Shown here piece after piece: positions 1 to 11,625 of a DNA stretch of 64,000 nt. The notes under the pieces are model-generated. The model ran no database searches. It saw only the letters and a list, made by a program, of their open reading frames with translations, and had not been told where the DNA came from. Position numbers and translations under genes: made by a program. How positions within the stretch are numbered: the first letter of the stretch is position 1; each line of letters begins with the position of its first letter. The DNA lies in assembly GCA_007922225.1 (NCBI GenBank), contig ML679958.1:60412862-60476861 (forward strand), read 5' to 3'. Source of the DNA: Emydura subglobosa (lineage: Eukaryota > Chordata > Testudines > Chelidae).

Positions 1-1325
1 CACCCAGGTGAATGCACTGCATCACTGGAACCCTTAAGGTGACTCCAACACCATGGCTATCTGTTCTATCGAACATCGTTCCCCTGCTGATACGCCGAAC
101 TGCTGCAACACTCCATGAAGCTCAGCGAATCCAGGATCCTCCACCAAGATCTTGACAATGCTTTCCGCAATGCCTTAAGTCCCCAAGTCTGTCTGGGAAA
201 ATAATGGCTTAGCCTTGTGCAATCAGGCTATGGTCAGAAGGAGGCTTAGAAAGCAGATTGGGTTAAACAAGACAATAAGCATCTTGTGCTGAATCCCACT
301 CAGAAGGTTCCGGGTTTCGACCTCCCATGGACATCTTTGTCAACTCTGAATTGAATCCTAACCAACCATGTTAGATGCGGATATTTAATGCACAAATGGA
401 AAATCAAGGACTCCCTGAGGTCCGAAGGTGGCTCCCCGCAACAGACCATCAAACATATCACCACCTATTGCCCAATTTATAAATATGAAGGAGGCATCAT
501 TGCAATAAATTGTCATTCCTGATGTAGCCATTTGGCTCGATCAACTTCAGGTGAAATTGTAGTTGCTGCTCTACACCAGCCATACGAAAGAAGATTGGTG
601 CATTGCCCACCAGATCCTTTTATCTGCAGCCTATATCCAGGGGGACACAGAATGTGATTGCAGGCTGTTTGTGATCAACTACGAGTGGGAACTCCACAAC
701 ACCATGGTGCATGGTGGCTTTGGTGCGGCATTACACTATATCAGTTATCTGGCCTGCTTCCACTCTCTGGGATGCAGGCCTATTTCAGGAGAGCCCAGGC
801 TTTGGTCCTGGCCTCCCTCTATGATGTGTCACTACGGACATATGTAGAGCAGCCATGTGCAGTTAAGTACACACCTTTGCTGCACATTATGCCGTGGTGC
901 AGGACTAGGTGGCAGATGCTTCCTTCGGTGTGGCTGTTCTCCGCTCAACTATTCAACTTCATAATCGCACTCTCATCCGACTTAGGTACTGCTTGTTAAT
1001 CACCCTCTGTGAAATACAATAGGAACCATCACTTGAAGAGGATGTTACTTACTTTTTAATAGGAGGTTCTTTGAGATGTGTGATCCCTATCTCTAGTTCA
1101 GTTCCCGCCCTCTTTCCCCTTTGCTGTGGATCTGTTGGATTTGTAGTGGAAAAGAAACTGGAGATGTGGTTGGCCCACTCCACCCTTTACCACCTTGGAC
1201 GAAGCTGTCCTGAGATGAGCCAATTCTTCGGCTCTGAACATCTGGTGTGCATGCATAAACCCTCAGTGGGATACAGATGGGGACCGCACATCTCTAAGAA
1301 CCTCCAGTTACAGGTAAGTAAGCTC
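1..1325 (+). mobile_element. DIRS-type retrotransposon copy A, 3' end only
   Basis: This is the right-hand end of a DIRS-like (tyrosine-recombinase) retroelement cut off by the window edge. At about 660-840 the frames resemble the RNase H to methyltransferase-like junction of DIRS ORFs: a 'YEWELH' block, then in another frame 'AYFRRAQALVLASL', which looks like the decayed 'LFAT...CSRAG' block. Frames are broken. The last 270 bp form an imperfect snap-back: 'ggttctttgagatgtgtg' at about 1065 is complementary to 'cgcacatctctaagaacc' at about 1286. That matches the DIRS layout of an internal complementary region next to the right inverted terminal repeat. The coding assignment is weaker than for copies B and C. 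The end structure is clear. Confidence 0.65.
1040..1325 (+). repeat. Copy A internal complementary region and right inverted terminal repeat
   Basis: The left arm (about 1040-1100, with 'gttacttac' then 'aggttctttgagatgtg') pairs with the right arm (about 1262-1322, 'tgggatacagatgggg', 'cacatctctaagaacctcc', 'ttacaggtaagtaa'). The arms are separated by about 160 bp. A long turtle repeat with these same ends is familiar to me, but that is recollection, not a search result. Confidence 0.75.
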
Positions 1326-1595
1326 TTTCCTTGCTTTTGACTTGCAGTTGGCTTAAGTCTAACTCTTACATTAGTAAATGTTCATTCCTGTTGAAAACCA
1401 TAAACTTCTCTAAGTAGATTTATATCTTAAATAGTAACTTTTAGTATGTCCTCCTTGTACATTTAAAACCTAGGAAATCTTACTCAGAACATTGAAAGTG
1501 ATGTCACAAATAACACTTGTTTTGTGTAACTTTGAATAATACTTCATTTTTATGTTGGGTATCTTCCACCAGGGGACACAGATTTTAATGGTATA

Positions 1596-1987
1596 CAGTA
1601 GAACCTCAGCGTTACGAATACATCAGCAATGGAGGTTGTTAGTAACTCTGAACAAAACATTATGGTTTGTTCTTTCAAAAGTTTACAACTGAATGTTTTG
1701 AAATTTGAAATTTTACTATGGAGAAGAAATGCTCCTTTTAACCCTCTTAATTTAAATGAATCAAACACAAACAGTTTCCTTACCTCGTCAAATTTTTTTT
1801 AAACTTTCCCTTTATTTTTGTAGTAGTTTACATTTAACACAGTACTGTACTGTATTTACTTTTTTGTATTTGTCTGTCTCCTGCTGCTGCCTGATTGCAT
1901 ACTTCTGGTTCCAAATGAGGTAGGTGTGAGAGTGTGAGTGACTGATCAGTCCGTAACTCTGGTGTTCGTAACTCTGAGCTTCTACTG
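1596..1987. mobile_element. Tc1/mariner-pogo-like MITE with TA target duplication
   Basis: The termini are inverted repeats: 'cagtagaacctcagcgttac' at 1596 and the complement of 'gtaactctgagcttctactg' at 1987, with 23 of the first 26 positions matching. The element is bounded by TA on both sides (1594-1595 and 1988-1989). It is 392 bp, holds no coding frame, and is AT-rich inside. These are the hallmarks of a non-autonomous Tc1/mariner superfamily element, probably Tigger/pogo-like. Confidence 0.8.
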
Positions 1988-3204
1988 TATTGAAATATTA
2001 GAAAGTATGGTGTATGAACAAGGAAGAAAGTTGGAGTAATTTAACAAGATTGGGGAAGGATATCCTCAATAATGTCCTTGTTTTTTGTCTTGATCCGTAA
2101 CTAGTATTTTATTTAGAATATATACCTGAATTTGTCTGATTATCCATTGATAATTTGAAATGGCTGGATTACTGGTCATCTTGTTGCTGTCCCTAGTCCA
2201 TAGAAATATATCTTTAATGTTCAAAATGACTATTTCTCTCTCCTTTTTTATTCTAAAATGTGGCTAATTTTAGTGTCCATGTAAATAACTAATGGAAAGA
2301 GAATAGCGTTTGGGTTAAGATATTGCCCCTTCCCTCCTCCCCACCTGATGCTGATGTGAGTTTAAATTCATCCTTTGTAAAGTGTATTGTTATAGGATAG
2401 ACAGTATACATAGTGTTGCCAAGATCAAACATTCAAAAATCCTGAGTCTGGCCCCAAAATTTTGAGATTTAAAAAAAAAAAAAAAAAAAAAAAAATCTGT
2501 TCTATGCCTTCTCTTTGAATCTTAAGGGTTCGCATTTTCTAACTTTTTTTAATGCAAGTATGAGGACTAGAAACTTGTTTTAATGTGAAAGGTGCGATTC
2601 TGATATCACCTGATGAAAGCTTATGCCTGCAGAAGTTAAGTTTGTTAGTCTTTAAAGTGCTACAGACTCCCATTGTTTTTGCATTAATATTCCAGATTAG
2701 TGCCTGCCAGTTTGCACAAGCATTGCTTAAGCTCTTACACACATCTGGCAGTGCTTCTCAATCATGACCAGTAACACACTGTGGTATTCAAGTCCTGGTA
2801 ACTGTGGAAAGGCTTTAAATTTTGCTAATTATGATATGAATGAAACAAAAGAGGGACTAGGATGAGGCCACCAAAGTAGAAAAATTGGGCAAAAACTTTG
2901 GTAATTGTTGGTTTGGTGATTGACTGAGAAATTACCAATCTAGAATAACAATTTAAAATGTAAAATTTTATATTTTATTTTTTAATTTATGGTATAACAT
3001 TTTTATACATTGATATAATGCAACATATAATTATAAAAGGCAAGTCAATAAAGTTGAAATGAAACTACTTTGACCTTATCAAAATAAAACATGGTTTTGA
3101 CCTTAATGAAACAAAAAACTGAAATTTTCTTCTGTTGGAAATTTCAAAATGTCAATGTTTTTTGTTCAGAATTGTATAAAATAACTAATTTTCCATTGGA
3201 CGGG
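1988..3204. other. RB1 intron 7 sequence, mostly plain
   Basis: This is AT-rich intron without a supportable gene. It contains an A-run at 2471-2495 (25 A) and a SINE fragment listed separately. The short open frames here are chance. Confidence 0.6.
2607..2690 (+). mobile_element. Turtle-type tRNA-derived SINE fragment
   Basis: 'gatgaaagcttatgcctgca', then 'ttgttagtctttaaagtgct', resembles the conserved 3' body of a common turtle tRNA-derived SINE. The same module, closely matching and in opposite orientation, occurs at 53463-53555, which supports its being a repeat. The head and tail are missing. Confidence 0.6.
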
Positions 3205-3299
3205 AATTTCAGGTTCTTGGAGTGTCCTCTGCTTATTCCCACTCTTGGGATGTGCTGAAGGCTTCAATATCAAATCCGCAATCCCAGCCTTCTCCCAAG

Positions 3300-4500
3300 C
3301 AAAGTTGTTATGCATGAGATAATGCCAGATTCCCACTGTATCCTTCGGGGGAATATGATACCAGATTGGGGAAGTTGGCAGGACTGGCCTATGCCTCCTT
3401 GGATGTTCTGGATCTACTGTCCAACTCCTTCTCCTCACCCATACCAGACTAGAATGTTGAACTCTCTGGTGCCAGAGCGTCTTACAACGCAATCTGTGGA
3501 TGAGGTTTGGAGTCTCAGAATGCCTTCCCAAACTCTTTTAGAACAGGACCTATTCTCAGAAGAGGGTTACAAGGAGGGACCTCCACAGCATGACCTTTAT
3601 CGTGATGTCCCAGAGATGCAGACTGGCTTATCTCCTGATGATAACATCAGGATAGCAACAGCATTGTCTCCCTTTGAGGATGCAATTCAGTTTCACAAAT
3701 TAATTTATAGGATGGCATCCACTTTAAAATTGCCATCACTAACTTTGGAAGAGAACTCACATCCAGTTTTTGTTGTTCTGGGATCAACTGCCAAAGCTGA
3801 AGTCTCCTTGTCTATATTAGAATGGCTCTGGCAACCGGCAAAATACTTGTGAACCAAACCATCTTTGTGGCAACCAATCTCTAAAAAGGCAGACAAATTT
3901 ATATAAAACCCACAGGATGGATTTTATTGTTTTCATGTGCATTGTCAGCCAAACTCTTTCATTTATAGCAGTAACACTGCAAAAGTCGAGATCAGTTTTT
4001 CAACCTTCCACTCTGATGGATAAAGAAGGGAAAAAATTGGATTCTCTGGGCAGGAAATAATTTTCTTTCTTATCCTTAAAAGTGCATAGCTTGCAACCAA
4101 ACAGTTATGGATAGATATCAGTTTCAGCAACTGGAGATGATGCCTGTCTTTACTAAACATTTACCAGAAGATCAGAAGAAATTAACATCAGCCCTTGTTA
4201 AGGAGGGTCAAAACGTGGCCAAGTATGCTCTTAAGGCGTCATCTGATGTCTGATACTGTGTCCAGATCATTGGCCTCTGCAATAACTCTGCAAAGACATG
4301 CTTGGTTATGTTAATCTTTTCTCTTGCATTTGATACATGATTTAAAATAGAGGATTTACCCTTTGAAGGGGATGACTTATTTAGTGCAAAAATGGAGGAG
4401 ACACTGGAAAAACTGAAAGATGCGGTCCACAGCAAGATCTTTAAGAATTCTGCCTCCTTATAGAAGGAGGATATAAACACGTGTGTTCAGGTATCACAGG
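3300..4500 (+). pseudogene. DIRS copy B gag-like ORF (degenerate)
   Basis: The first part is an open 180-codon frame at 3310-3852. It contains 'SPFEDAIQFHKLIYRMASTL' and, near its end, 'LSILEWLWQPAKYL', resembling the ORF1 (gag-like) product of vertebrate DIRS elements. The similarity continues past the stop at 3850 in shifted frames, with pieces resembling 'KKADK', 'HCQPNSF', 'KEGKKLDSLGR', 'LEMMPVFTKHL' and 'SDTVSRSLASAITLQRHAWL'. Stops and frameshifts rule out function. The family match is from memory of DIRS proteins and is moderately strong because many blocks follow in the right order. Confidence 0.6.
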
Positions 4501-4589
4501 CAATAAATCCCACCTTCATTTTCCTCTTACTATAATCAGAGGAGACAGCCTTATATCACATGAAGGCAGATAAATAAGTATAAAAAAAT

Positions 4590-7366
4590 TTGTAAGTGCA
4601 TATACAAATGTAAAGTCTAAATACTGAGATAGGTGAACTTGAGTGCCTAGTATTAAATGAGAATATTGATATATAATAGATGTTACAGAAACTTGGTGGA
4701 ATGATGATAATCAATGAGACATGGTAACACCAGGGTACAAAATATATAGGAATGACAGAGATGTTTGCACTGGTGGGGGAGTGGCACTGTATGTGAAAGA
4801 AAGCATTGTCGAATATAATTAAAATCTTAAATGAATCAAAAATACCATGGAATCTCTACGGGTAAAAATTCCATGTTTCATTAATAAGAGTATCGCAGTA
4901 AGATTATACTACTGACCACCTGACCAGGATGGTGACTGTGATTGTGAAATGCTCAGGAAGATTAGAAAGGCTACAAAAACAGAAAACACAATAATAATCG
5001 GGGATTTCAACTATCCCCATATTGATTGGGAACATTTCAGTTCAGGATGAGATGCAGAGAGAAAATTTCTAGACACCATTAATGACTACTTCTTGGAGCA
5101 GCTAGTCCTGGAACCCCCAAGGAGAGAGGCAATTCTTGATTTTAGTACTAAGTGGCACCAGGATCTGGTCCAAGAGGTGAATATAACTGAACCTCTTGGT
5201 AATAGTGACTATAATGTAATTAATTTTAACATCCTTGGGGGAAAATAGGAGGGGAAATACCAAAGAAACCTACCAGAGAAGCATTTAACTTCAAAAAGTG
5301 GAACTACAAAAAAATGAGAAGGCTAGTTAAATGGAAATTAAAAGGAAGTAATGAGTAAAATGCCTGCAAGTTGCATGGAAACTATTTTAAAACACCAATA
5401 GAGCCTCTAAGTGTATACCCCAAATAAAAAACACAAAAACACCCAAACCCCTCTCCCCCAAAAAGTAAGAGGACCAAAAAAATGCCACCAGGGCTAACCA
5501 GATAAGAAACAGAGACAAAAAGTCCACTTTTAAAAAATTGGAAGTCAAATCCTAAATTAGGAAAATAGGAAGGAGAATAAACTATGGCACATCGAGTGTA
5601 AAGGTATAATTAGGCAGGCCAAAAAAGAATTTGAAGAGCAACTAGCAAAAGACACAAAAACTAAAGAGCAAATTTTTTTTAAGTACATGAGAAGCAAGAA
5701 ACCTGCCAAACAATCAGTGGGGCCACTGAACGATCGAGGTGCTAAAGAAGCACTTGAGGAAGACAAGGCTGTAGTTGAGAAGCTAAATGAATTCTTTGCA
5801 TCGGTTTTTACTGCAGAGGATGTGAGGGAGATTCCCACCCCTCAGCCATTCTTTTAGGTAACAAATCTGAGGAACTGTCCCAGATTTGGAACAAACTGAT
5901 AAATTTAACAGTAACAAGTCACCAGGACCAGATAGCATTCACCCAACAAGTCTGAAGGAACTCAAATATGAACTTGCAGAACCTACTAACTGTGGTATGT
6001 GACCTATCACTTAAATCAGCTTCTGTACCAGATAATTGGATAATAGTAATGTAATACTGATTTTAAAAAAAAAAAAAAGCTCCAGAGGTGATCCTGGCAA
6101 TTACAGACCTGTAAACCTAACTTCAGTACCAGGTAAACTAGTTGAAACTATAGTGTAGAACAGAATTAATAGATATGTAGATGAACACAATTCATTGGGA
6201 GAAGTCACCGTAACTTTTATAAACGGAAATCATGCCTCACCAATCTATTAGAATTCTTTGAGTATGTCAACAAGCATGTGGACAAGGGTGATCCAGTGGA
6301 TATAGTGTTAATAAATGAATGATTAATGAATGATCTGGAAAAGCGTGAACAGTAAGGTGGCAAAATTTGCAGACAATACAAAATTACTCAAGATCATTAA
6401 GTCCAAAGCTGACTGCAAAGTGTTACAAAGGTATCTTGCAAAACTGGATTGACTGGGCAACAAAATGGCAAATGAACTTCAATGTTGATAAATGCAAAGC
6501 AATGCATATTGGAAAACATAATCCCAACTATACATACAAAATGATGGGATCTAAATTAGTTGTTACCACTCGGAGATCTTTGTGGATCAAAGAGTCATTG
6601 TGGATAGTTCTCTGAAAACATCTTCTCTATATGCAGTGGCAGTCAAAAAAGCTAAGAAAGTTAAGAATCAATAGGAAAGGGATAGATATTTTCTTTTTAT
6701 CATAATGTTGCTGTATAAATCCATGGTATATCAACACCTTGAATACTGTGGCATTCTGGTTGCTCCCTCTCAAAAAAGATGTATTCAAATTGTAAGAAAT
6801 GCAGAGAAGGGCAACAAAAATGACTAGGTGTATGGAACAGTTTCCATATGAGGCGAGATTGGGACTCTTCAGTTTAGAAATGAGATGATTAAAGGGAGAA
6901 TGAGAGATTTATAAAATCATGAATGATGTGGAGAGAAAGTGAATAAGGAAGTGTTATTTACCCCTTCACATAACCCAAGAACCAGTGTCACCCAATGAAA
7001 CTAATAGGCAGCATGTTTAAAATATCAAACGAAAATACTTTTTCACACAACACACAGTCAACCTGTGGAATTCATTGCAGGGGATGTTGTGAAGACCAGA
7101 ACTATTACAGGGTTTAAAAAAAAAAGAGAAGTTCATGAAAGATAGGTCCATCAATGGCTATTAGCCAAGAGGGTCAGGGACACAAGGCCATGCGATGAGT
7201 GTCCCTAAACCTCTGACTTCTAGAAGCTGGGACTGGATGACAGGCAGTGAATCACTCAATAATTGGTCTGTTCTGTGAATTCCCTCTGAAGCATCTGGCA
7301 TTGGCCCCTGTTGGAGGACAGGATACTGGTCTAGATGGATCATTGATCTGACCCCATATGACTGTT
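4590..7366 (+). mobile_element. CR1 LINE, 5'-truncated, inserted in DIRS copy B
   Basis: Degenerate CR1 ORF2. The endonuclease region shows 'IIIGDFNYPHIDWEHF' near 4990-5040 and a 'GNSDYNVINF'-like block near 5200. The RT region shows 'KSPGPDSIHPTSLKEL' near 5920, 'GDPGNYRPVNLTSVPGKLVE' near 6090 and 'FNVDKCKAMHIGKHNPNYTY' near 6480. A 'RRATKMTRCMEQFPYEARLG' block follows near 6810. The 3' tail 'tagatggatcattgatctga' at about 7334 is typical of CR1 3' ends. Many stops, frameshifts and an internal deletion (the catalytic ADD box is not seen) show it is dead. Boundaries are approximate. Confidence 0.85.
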
Positions 7367-7379
7367 CTGAACAATATCC

Positions 7380-9400
7380 TAAGTAGCAAACGTCTTTGCA
7401 GACATAAGATGGAAAGAAACCTTACAAATCTTGTATGAGGTCAAAGAATTCCTCAGTCACATCTTCCTTACTGAACGCCACAGGTTTGACATGTTAGTCA
7501 ACCGCTTCAAACTAGTCTTGGAAGTTCCCATTTGTGGTTTTGGAGACTATCCAAATTTTACAATGCATGGAAACTAACTATGCAGATGGGTCTTAGGTAT
7601 AGTAAAGGAAAGCTATGTTATCAAAAATAAAGCCCTTCCTCCATACAACTCCCCCATCCCCTCCTGTTTCAGGGACCCTTCCCAGGAGGTACTATTAACA
7701 AAGGAAATACAGGCTTCTCTACTGCAAGAGCTATAGAACAAGTACCTTTGAACTCCTTTCTACTCCTGTTACTTTCTAATCCCAAATGCCTCAGACCAAT
7801 TTTAGATCTCAAAGCTCTAAACAGGTACATTAGGAAACTTCAATTCAGAATGCTGTCTCTGGCTCTAATCATTCTCTCCCTACCTACTCTACATTGGTTT
7901 GCTGCTCTTGACCTCGAAGAGGCATATTTCTATAACTCTCTAAAAGGATATCCCGCTGCAAATATCTACCTTTCATCCTTGGTTCAGACTACTTCAATAT
8001 AGAATTTTATCTTTTGTTCTCTCTACTGTGCCGTAGCTCCAAATGTCTGACTCCAGTAGCAGCGTATCAAAGGAAACAAGAGTTTTTATCTTTCCTTACT
8101 TAGACAATTGGTTGCTAAAGGTCCTGTTCAAAGAAGAATTAGAAGAAGCTGTTCAAATATCTTTTCACTTTTCAAAATCTCAGGTGGTCTTTTAAACCAG
8201 GAGAAGTCTTTTTTCAGTCAGTCTTCGATTCTGTGAAAGAGAGGTTTTTTTATTGGAAGAGAGGTTTTTGAAAATAACCATTGCCATACAGATGCTGATG
8301 CATAATATATATATTTATTCTTGATTATTCTGACCAAGTATTTCATCAACTGCAATTAGTTAATTAAATCACATACTGTTTTAATATCATATGCTGCAAA
8401 GAACTGCAGGAGACACATTAAAGTTCCCCAGCCTCAGTTTGAGTATCACTGGTCTAGAATCTCCGTTATGAAGGGTAATGTATTTTCTGACGTTACTGGG
8501 CCTCATGGACTCTACAATTTATGTAACTCCATGTACCAGACTCAGAATGAGGCAATACCCAAACTGGCTTAAAATAGAGTACCAAACAACAGTTGGCTTT
8601 CTCTAATGTGGTGGTTACATCCGCAGAATGTGCTCAGAGCTGTGTTGTTCAACCTTCCTCCTCCTATGTTAAATAGTCACTGCAGATGCATGCAAGATTG
8701 GATGGGGGGTACATCTCCACATGCTTGCAGTTCGTGGCCTTTGGAGTTTCAAAGAATGTCATACATAAATGTGTTAGAACTGAGGGTGATTTGTTTGGCT
8801 CTCAAGGTTATTCTTCTGGAGATAAGCAATGCTGTTAATCAGGTGGTCATGGACAACATGGCTGCTGTATACTATGTAAACTACCGAGGTGGTGCTCAAT
8901 TGACCGAGCTATGCTGCAAAGCAATAAAACTTTGGGACTGGTGCATTCCATGCAACTTTTACCTGATTGCCTTACATGTTGCAGGAGTACACAAGATTGT
9001 GAATCAATTTAGCAGAGACACTTCACAGATGTATGAGTGGTCTGTAAAGGATTCAGTAATCTGGAATATCTTCAGACATTGGGATTTCTGGATATAGATC
9101 TGTTTGCCACTAGACTCAATAGGAAGTTTCCCTGTTTTTGCTCGAGCAGGTTCGGACAGTCAGTTATTGATAGATGCATTGCTCTTAGATTGGGGAAAGG
9201 ATCCCATGTATGCCTTTCCCCTGTTCCCTCTAATTCCCAAAGTTCTAAAGAAAATGAAACAAGATTCTGCCTGGATTATTTTATATGTTCGACCATGGCT
9301 GAGGAAACCGTGGTACACAGAGCTACTCCACTTATCCAACAAAGCAAACACAAGTTGCTGAAGTTGTCAACAGACCTGCTATCCTAGCAGGAGTGGAGAG
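7380..9400 (+). pseudogene. DIRS copy B reverse transcriptase / RNase H / methyltransferase-like region (degenerate)
   Basis: The RT palm is visible at 7748-8002: 'LRPILDLKALNRYIRKLQFR', then 'WFAALDLEEAYF' (catalytic Asp of motif A). At 8097-8120 the motif C equivalent reads YLDNWLLK, where DIRS elements normally have YLDD. RNase H follows at 8750-8930 ('SYINVLELRVICLALK', 'QVVMDNMAAVYYVNYRGG'). The DIRS methyltransferase-like module follows at 9080-9350 ('DIDLFATRLNRKFPCF', 'DALLLDWGKDPMYAFPLFPL'). The region is split by frameshifts, by stops and by the hAT MITE at 8301-8451. It would have made cDNA for the element. It is now non-functional. Confidence 0.75.
8301..8451 (-). mobile_element. 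hAT-type MITE, truncated, reverse orientation
   Basis: Read on the - strand from 8451 it begins 'cagtgatactcaaactgagg' and continues through 'gcagcatatgatattaaaac' and 'ttgcagttgatgaaatactt', in step with the + strand element at 10081-10376. It interrupts DIRS RT coding sequence, which resumes at about 8475. The far terminus appears lost and no target duplication was found. Confidence 0.65.
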
Positions 9401-10770
9401 TCTTCCGCCCAGATCTCAAATCATTACATCTAACCGCTTGATATATGGGACTTTGAGAGAACTAGAAAAGCCTTGTTCCATTGAGGTTCAGCATATTCTC
9501 ATTAATGCTAGAAAACCTTTTACAAGAGAAGTTAGACTTTAAATGGAAACAATTCATAATATGGGCAGTTAATAAAAATGTGGACCCAATTTCAGCCCCT
9601 AATCAACAGATCTTAGATATTTATGGCACTTAAATATAGGGTGTCTGTCTGTATCTTCTATTAAAGTTCATGCCTATTGCATCAGTCTGTACTCATATTA
9701 AGGGTAAATCTGTTTTTCTTTCACAGGCTGGCAAACTTTTTAAAATGGTTATTGAATCTTTATCCTTTCATTGTGACCCAGGCCTTACATAAATTTGAAT
9801 TTAGGGTTAATTCATGTCTTTCCTATTTGAGCCATTCCTGGATTGTTCCCTGTTTCATCTTTCTATAAAGACAGACTTTATAAAAGCAATCATTCTACTA
9901 GAAGAGTTGGGTTGTATGCATTGATGGCAGGCTCCCACCCCCTCATATACTTTTTATGAGGACAAAGTGGTTCTGAGATCACATCCTAAATTCCTTCCAA
10001 AGGTAGTTTCAAATTTTCACATTAATCAGTCTCTCTCCTTTCCCTCCCCCCCCATCAAACATGTGAAAGAAATTCTAGATCCGTGATCAGACTGAGGCTT
10101 GGGAGCCACAAGTGGCTCTTTAATGTGTCTCTTGTGGTTCTTTTCAGCATATGATATTAAAACAGTGATTTTAATTATTAGCCAATCAGGATGCTTCTAC
10201 TGTATTATTAACCAATTGCAGTTGATGAAACAATAATACTTGATCAGAATAACCAGGGATAAATATATATAATAAAAAAAAGGTAAATGAAATAATGAAT
10301 TCACACTACTGTGGCTCTTTTGGGTAACGTTGATCGCTAATTTGGCTCCTGAACCACTAAGGTCTGAGTATTACTGTTCTAGATAACGTTCTTTAGATGC
10401 AAAAAGAGTGCTCTCGTATTATCTAGATAGAACTAAGGTCTTCAGGTCGTCTTATAAGTTATTTGTTTAATAAACCAGTACTTCAAAGGGTGGAACCATT
10501 TAGGCCCTGTGCCTATCTAGATGTGTTAGGCTTTGTACTGAAGAGTTTTAGAGCAACTTTGCATTCCCCTCTGAGCTCTAAAAGGACCCATTCCATTAGA
10601 GGAATGGCTACCTCTGCAGCATTCTATTAGCATATTCTCCTTATTGAAATATGCAAGGCTGCTATATGGAATACAATTCACACTTTTACAAGACACTATG
10701 CTTTGGATCTGGAATCCAGATCTGAAGCTCATTTTGACAGAACAGTAATTCAATCATTGTTCAATTAAGG
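9400..10770 (+). pseudogene. DIRS copy B tyrosine recombinase (degenerate)
   Basis: The recombinase signature survives at the C-terminal end. HSIR (the HxxR box) is encoded at 10589-10600. About 30 codons later comes 'TFTRHYALD', with the nucleophile tyrosine codon TAT at 10697-10699. The intervening 'LLIEICKAAIWNTIH' matches the usual spacing helix of DIRS recombinases. At least one in-frame stop lies between the boxes, and the hAT insertion at 10081-10376 cuts the gene upstream. In live elements this enzyme integrates circular cDNA in place of a DDE integrase. Confidence 0.7.
10081..10376 (+). mobile_element. hAT-type MITE with perfect 8-bp target duplication
   Basis: The element is flanked by the identical octamer 'ttctagat' at 10073-10080 and 10377-10384. 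The ends are inverted: left 'ccgtgatcagactgagg', right complement 'cagtaatactcagacctt'. The 8-bp duplication and the CA-G-TG-type ends fit the hAT superfamily. There is no coding capacity. It is the same family as 8301-8451, in the opposite orientation. Confidence 0.85.
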
Positions 10771-10857
10771 CTGTGCTCTTTCCTGCCTTTATTGATGTAC
10801 TGTTTGTCAAACTATCCCAAGAGTAGGGATATGCAGAGGACATGCATAGAACAAATT

Positions 10858-11212
10858 AAGGTTGGTTACTTGTAACCAGAGTTCTTTGAGATGGATGCAC
10901 TCCGCATAGTCACACTACCTGCCCACCTTTCCTGCTCCTGCTGAGCCCTAATTATGTAGTTACTTGGTATTGTGCTTTAAAGGTTGGAAGGAACTGAGGA
11001 GGCAGTGGCGCCAATCCCCCTCCTATAGCCATGCCCCCTGAGGGGGTGTGAATGCTACTAGTCAGAGGGCAAAGAAAGGGGTGAGCCACTCCTAACAGGT
11101 ACCCCTACTAGAAGGTTCCACTGTCTTGCTGCACCTAGTGAGTGCATTCCAAAAGTGTGAATATGCAAAGTTCATCTCGAAGAACTCTGTTTACAAGCAA
11201 GTAACTTCTTTG
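10858..11212 (+). repeat. Copy B internal complementary region and right inverted terminal repeat
   Basis: 'ggttacttgtaaccagagtt', 'ctttgagatggatgcactcc' and 'gcatagtcacac' (10862-10914) are complementary to 'gtgtgaatatgcaaagttca', 'tctcgaagaactctg' and 'ttacaagcaagtaac' (11155-11207). This reproduces the DIRS right-end layout, with an internal complementary region followed by about 240 bp and the outer terminus. Confidence 0.8.
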
Positions 11213-11625
11213 TAGAAGCTTTTGGGAAATGTCATCTTCACTTGTGGGTTAACTTTGGATGTGATGAGACTAATGCTTATTCACCATTTGCAAAATGATT
11301 TGGAAGCTGTAGATGAAAAGTGCTAAGTAGTGTTAAATTCCATAGATAAGTAGCTTTAAACACACAATGTCTAAACTTATACAAGACAGTCTCATTAGGT
11401 TTCTTTTCACGTGGATTTTGCATGATGAAACTCCCCTTTCTTGGAATATAAACCATAAGTGTGCTTTCTGTCTTCTGTATAAAATTTATAGACTCTTTTT
11501 AAAACCACATTATCCTCTCTTGTGTGCTTAAATGTACAGGTCAGAAGTGTTCTTTGGTTTTCAGTTGCAACTTGTTCTTTAAAATAAAACAAAGAACCTG
11601 TGGTAATGCCGACTATCTTTTACAG

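Larger units (their letters stand above)
3205..11215 (+). mobile_element. DIRS-type retrotransposon copy B, with three nested insertions
   Basis: A decayed DIRS-like element in the same orientation as RB1. Order: left ITR about 3205-3260, gag-like frame 3300-4500, RT/RNase H/methyltransferase-like region 7380-9400, tyrosine recombinase 9400-10770, internal complementary region and right ITR 10858-11212. The left ITR ('ttcttggagtgtcctctgct', then 'tcccactcttgggatgtgct') reads as a diverged complement of the right end. A CR1 LINE (about 4590-7366) and two hAT-type MITEs (8301-8451, 10081-10376) are inserted. Without them the element would be about 4.8 kb, which fits a full-length but deleted DIRS. 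No frame is intact. Confidence 0.75.

Noticed and set aside
1071..1340. 89-codon frame ending near 'ttacaggtaagtaa', which looks like an exon with a donor site
   Set aside because: The 'caggtaagt' is part of the DIRS terminal repeat, which recurs as a complement at about 1045. No RB1 or other protein similarity.
3310..3852. 180-codon + strand frame as a possible host gene
   Set aside because: It matches DIRS gag-like blocks, has no splice sites or start context of its own, and similarity continues past its stop in other frames.
3310..3852. Possible RB1 exon 7 in the first 11.6 kb
   Set aside because: I looked for the conserved exon 7 coding sequence before exon 8 and did not find it. The region is intron 7 filled by repeats.
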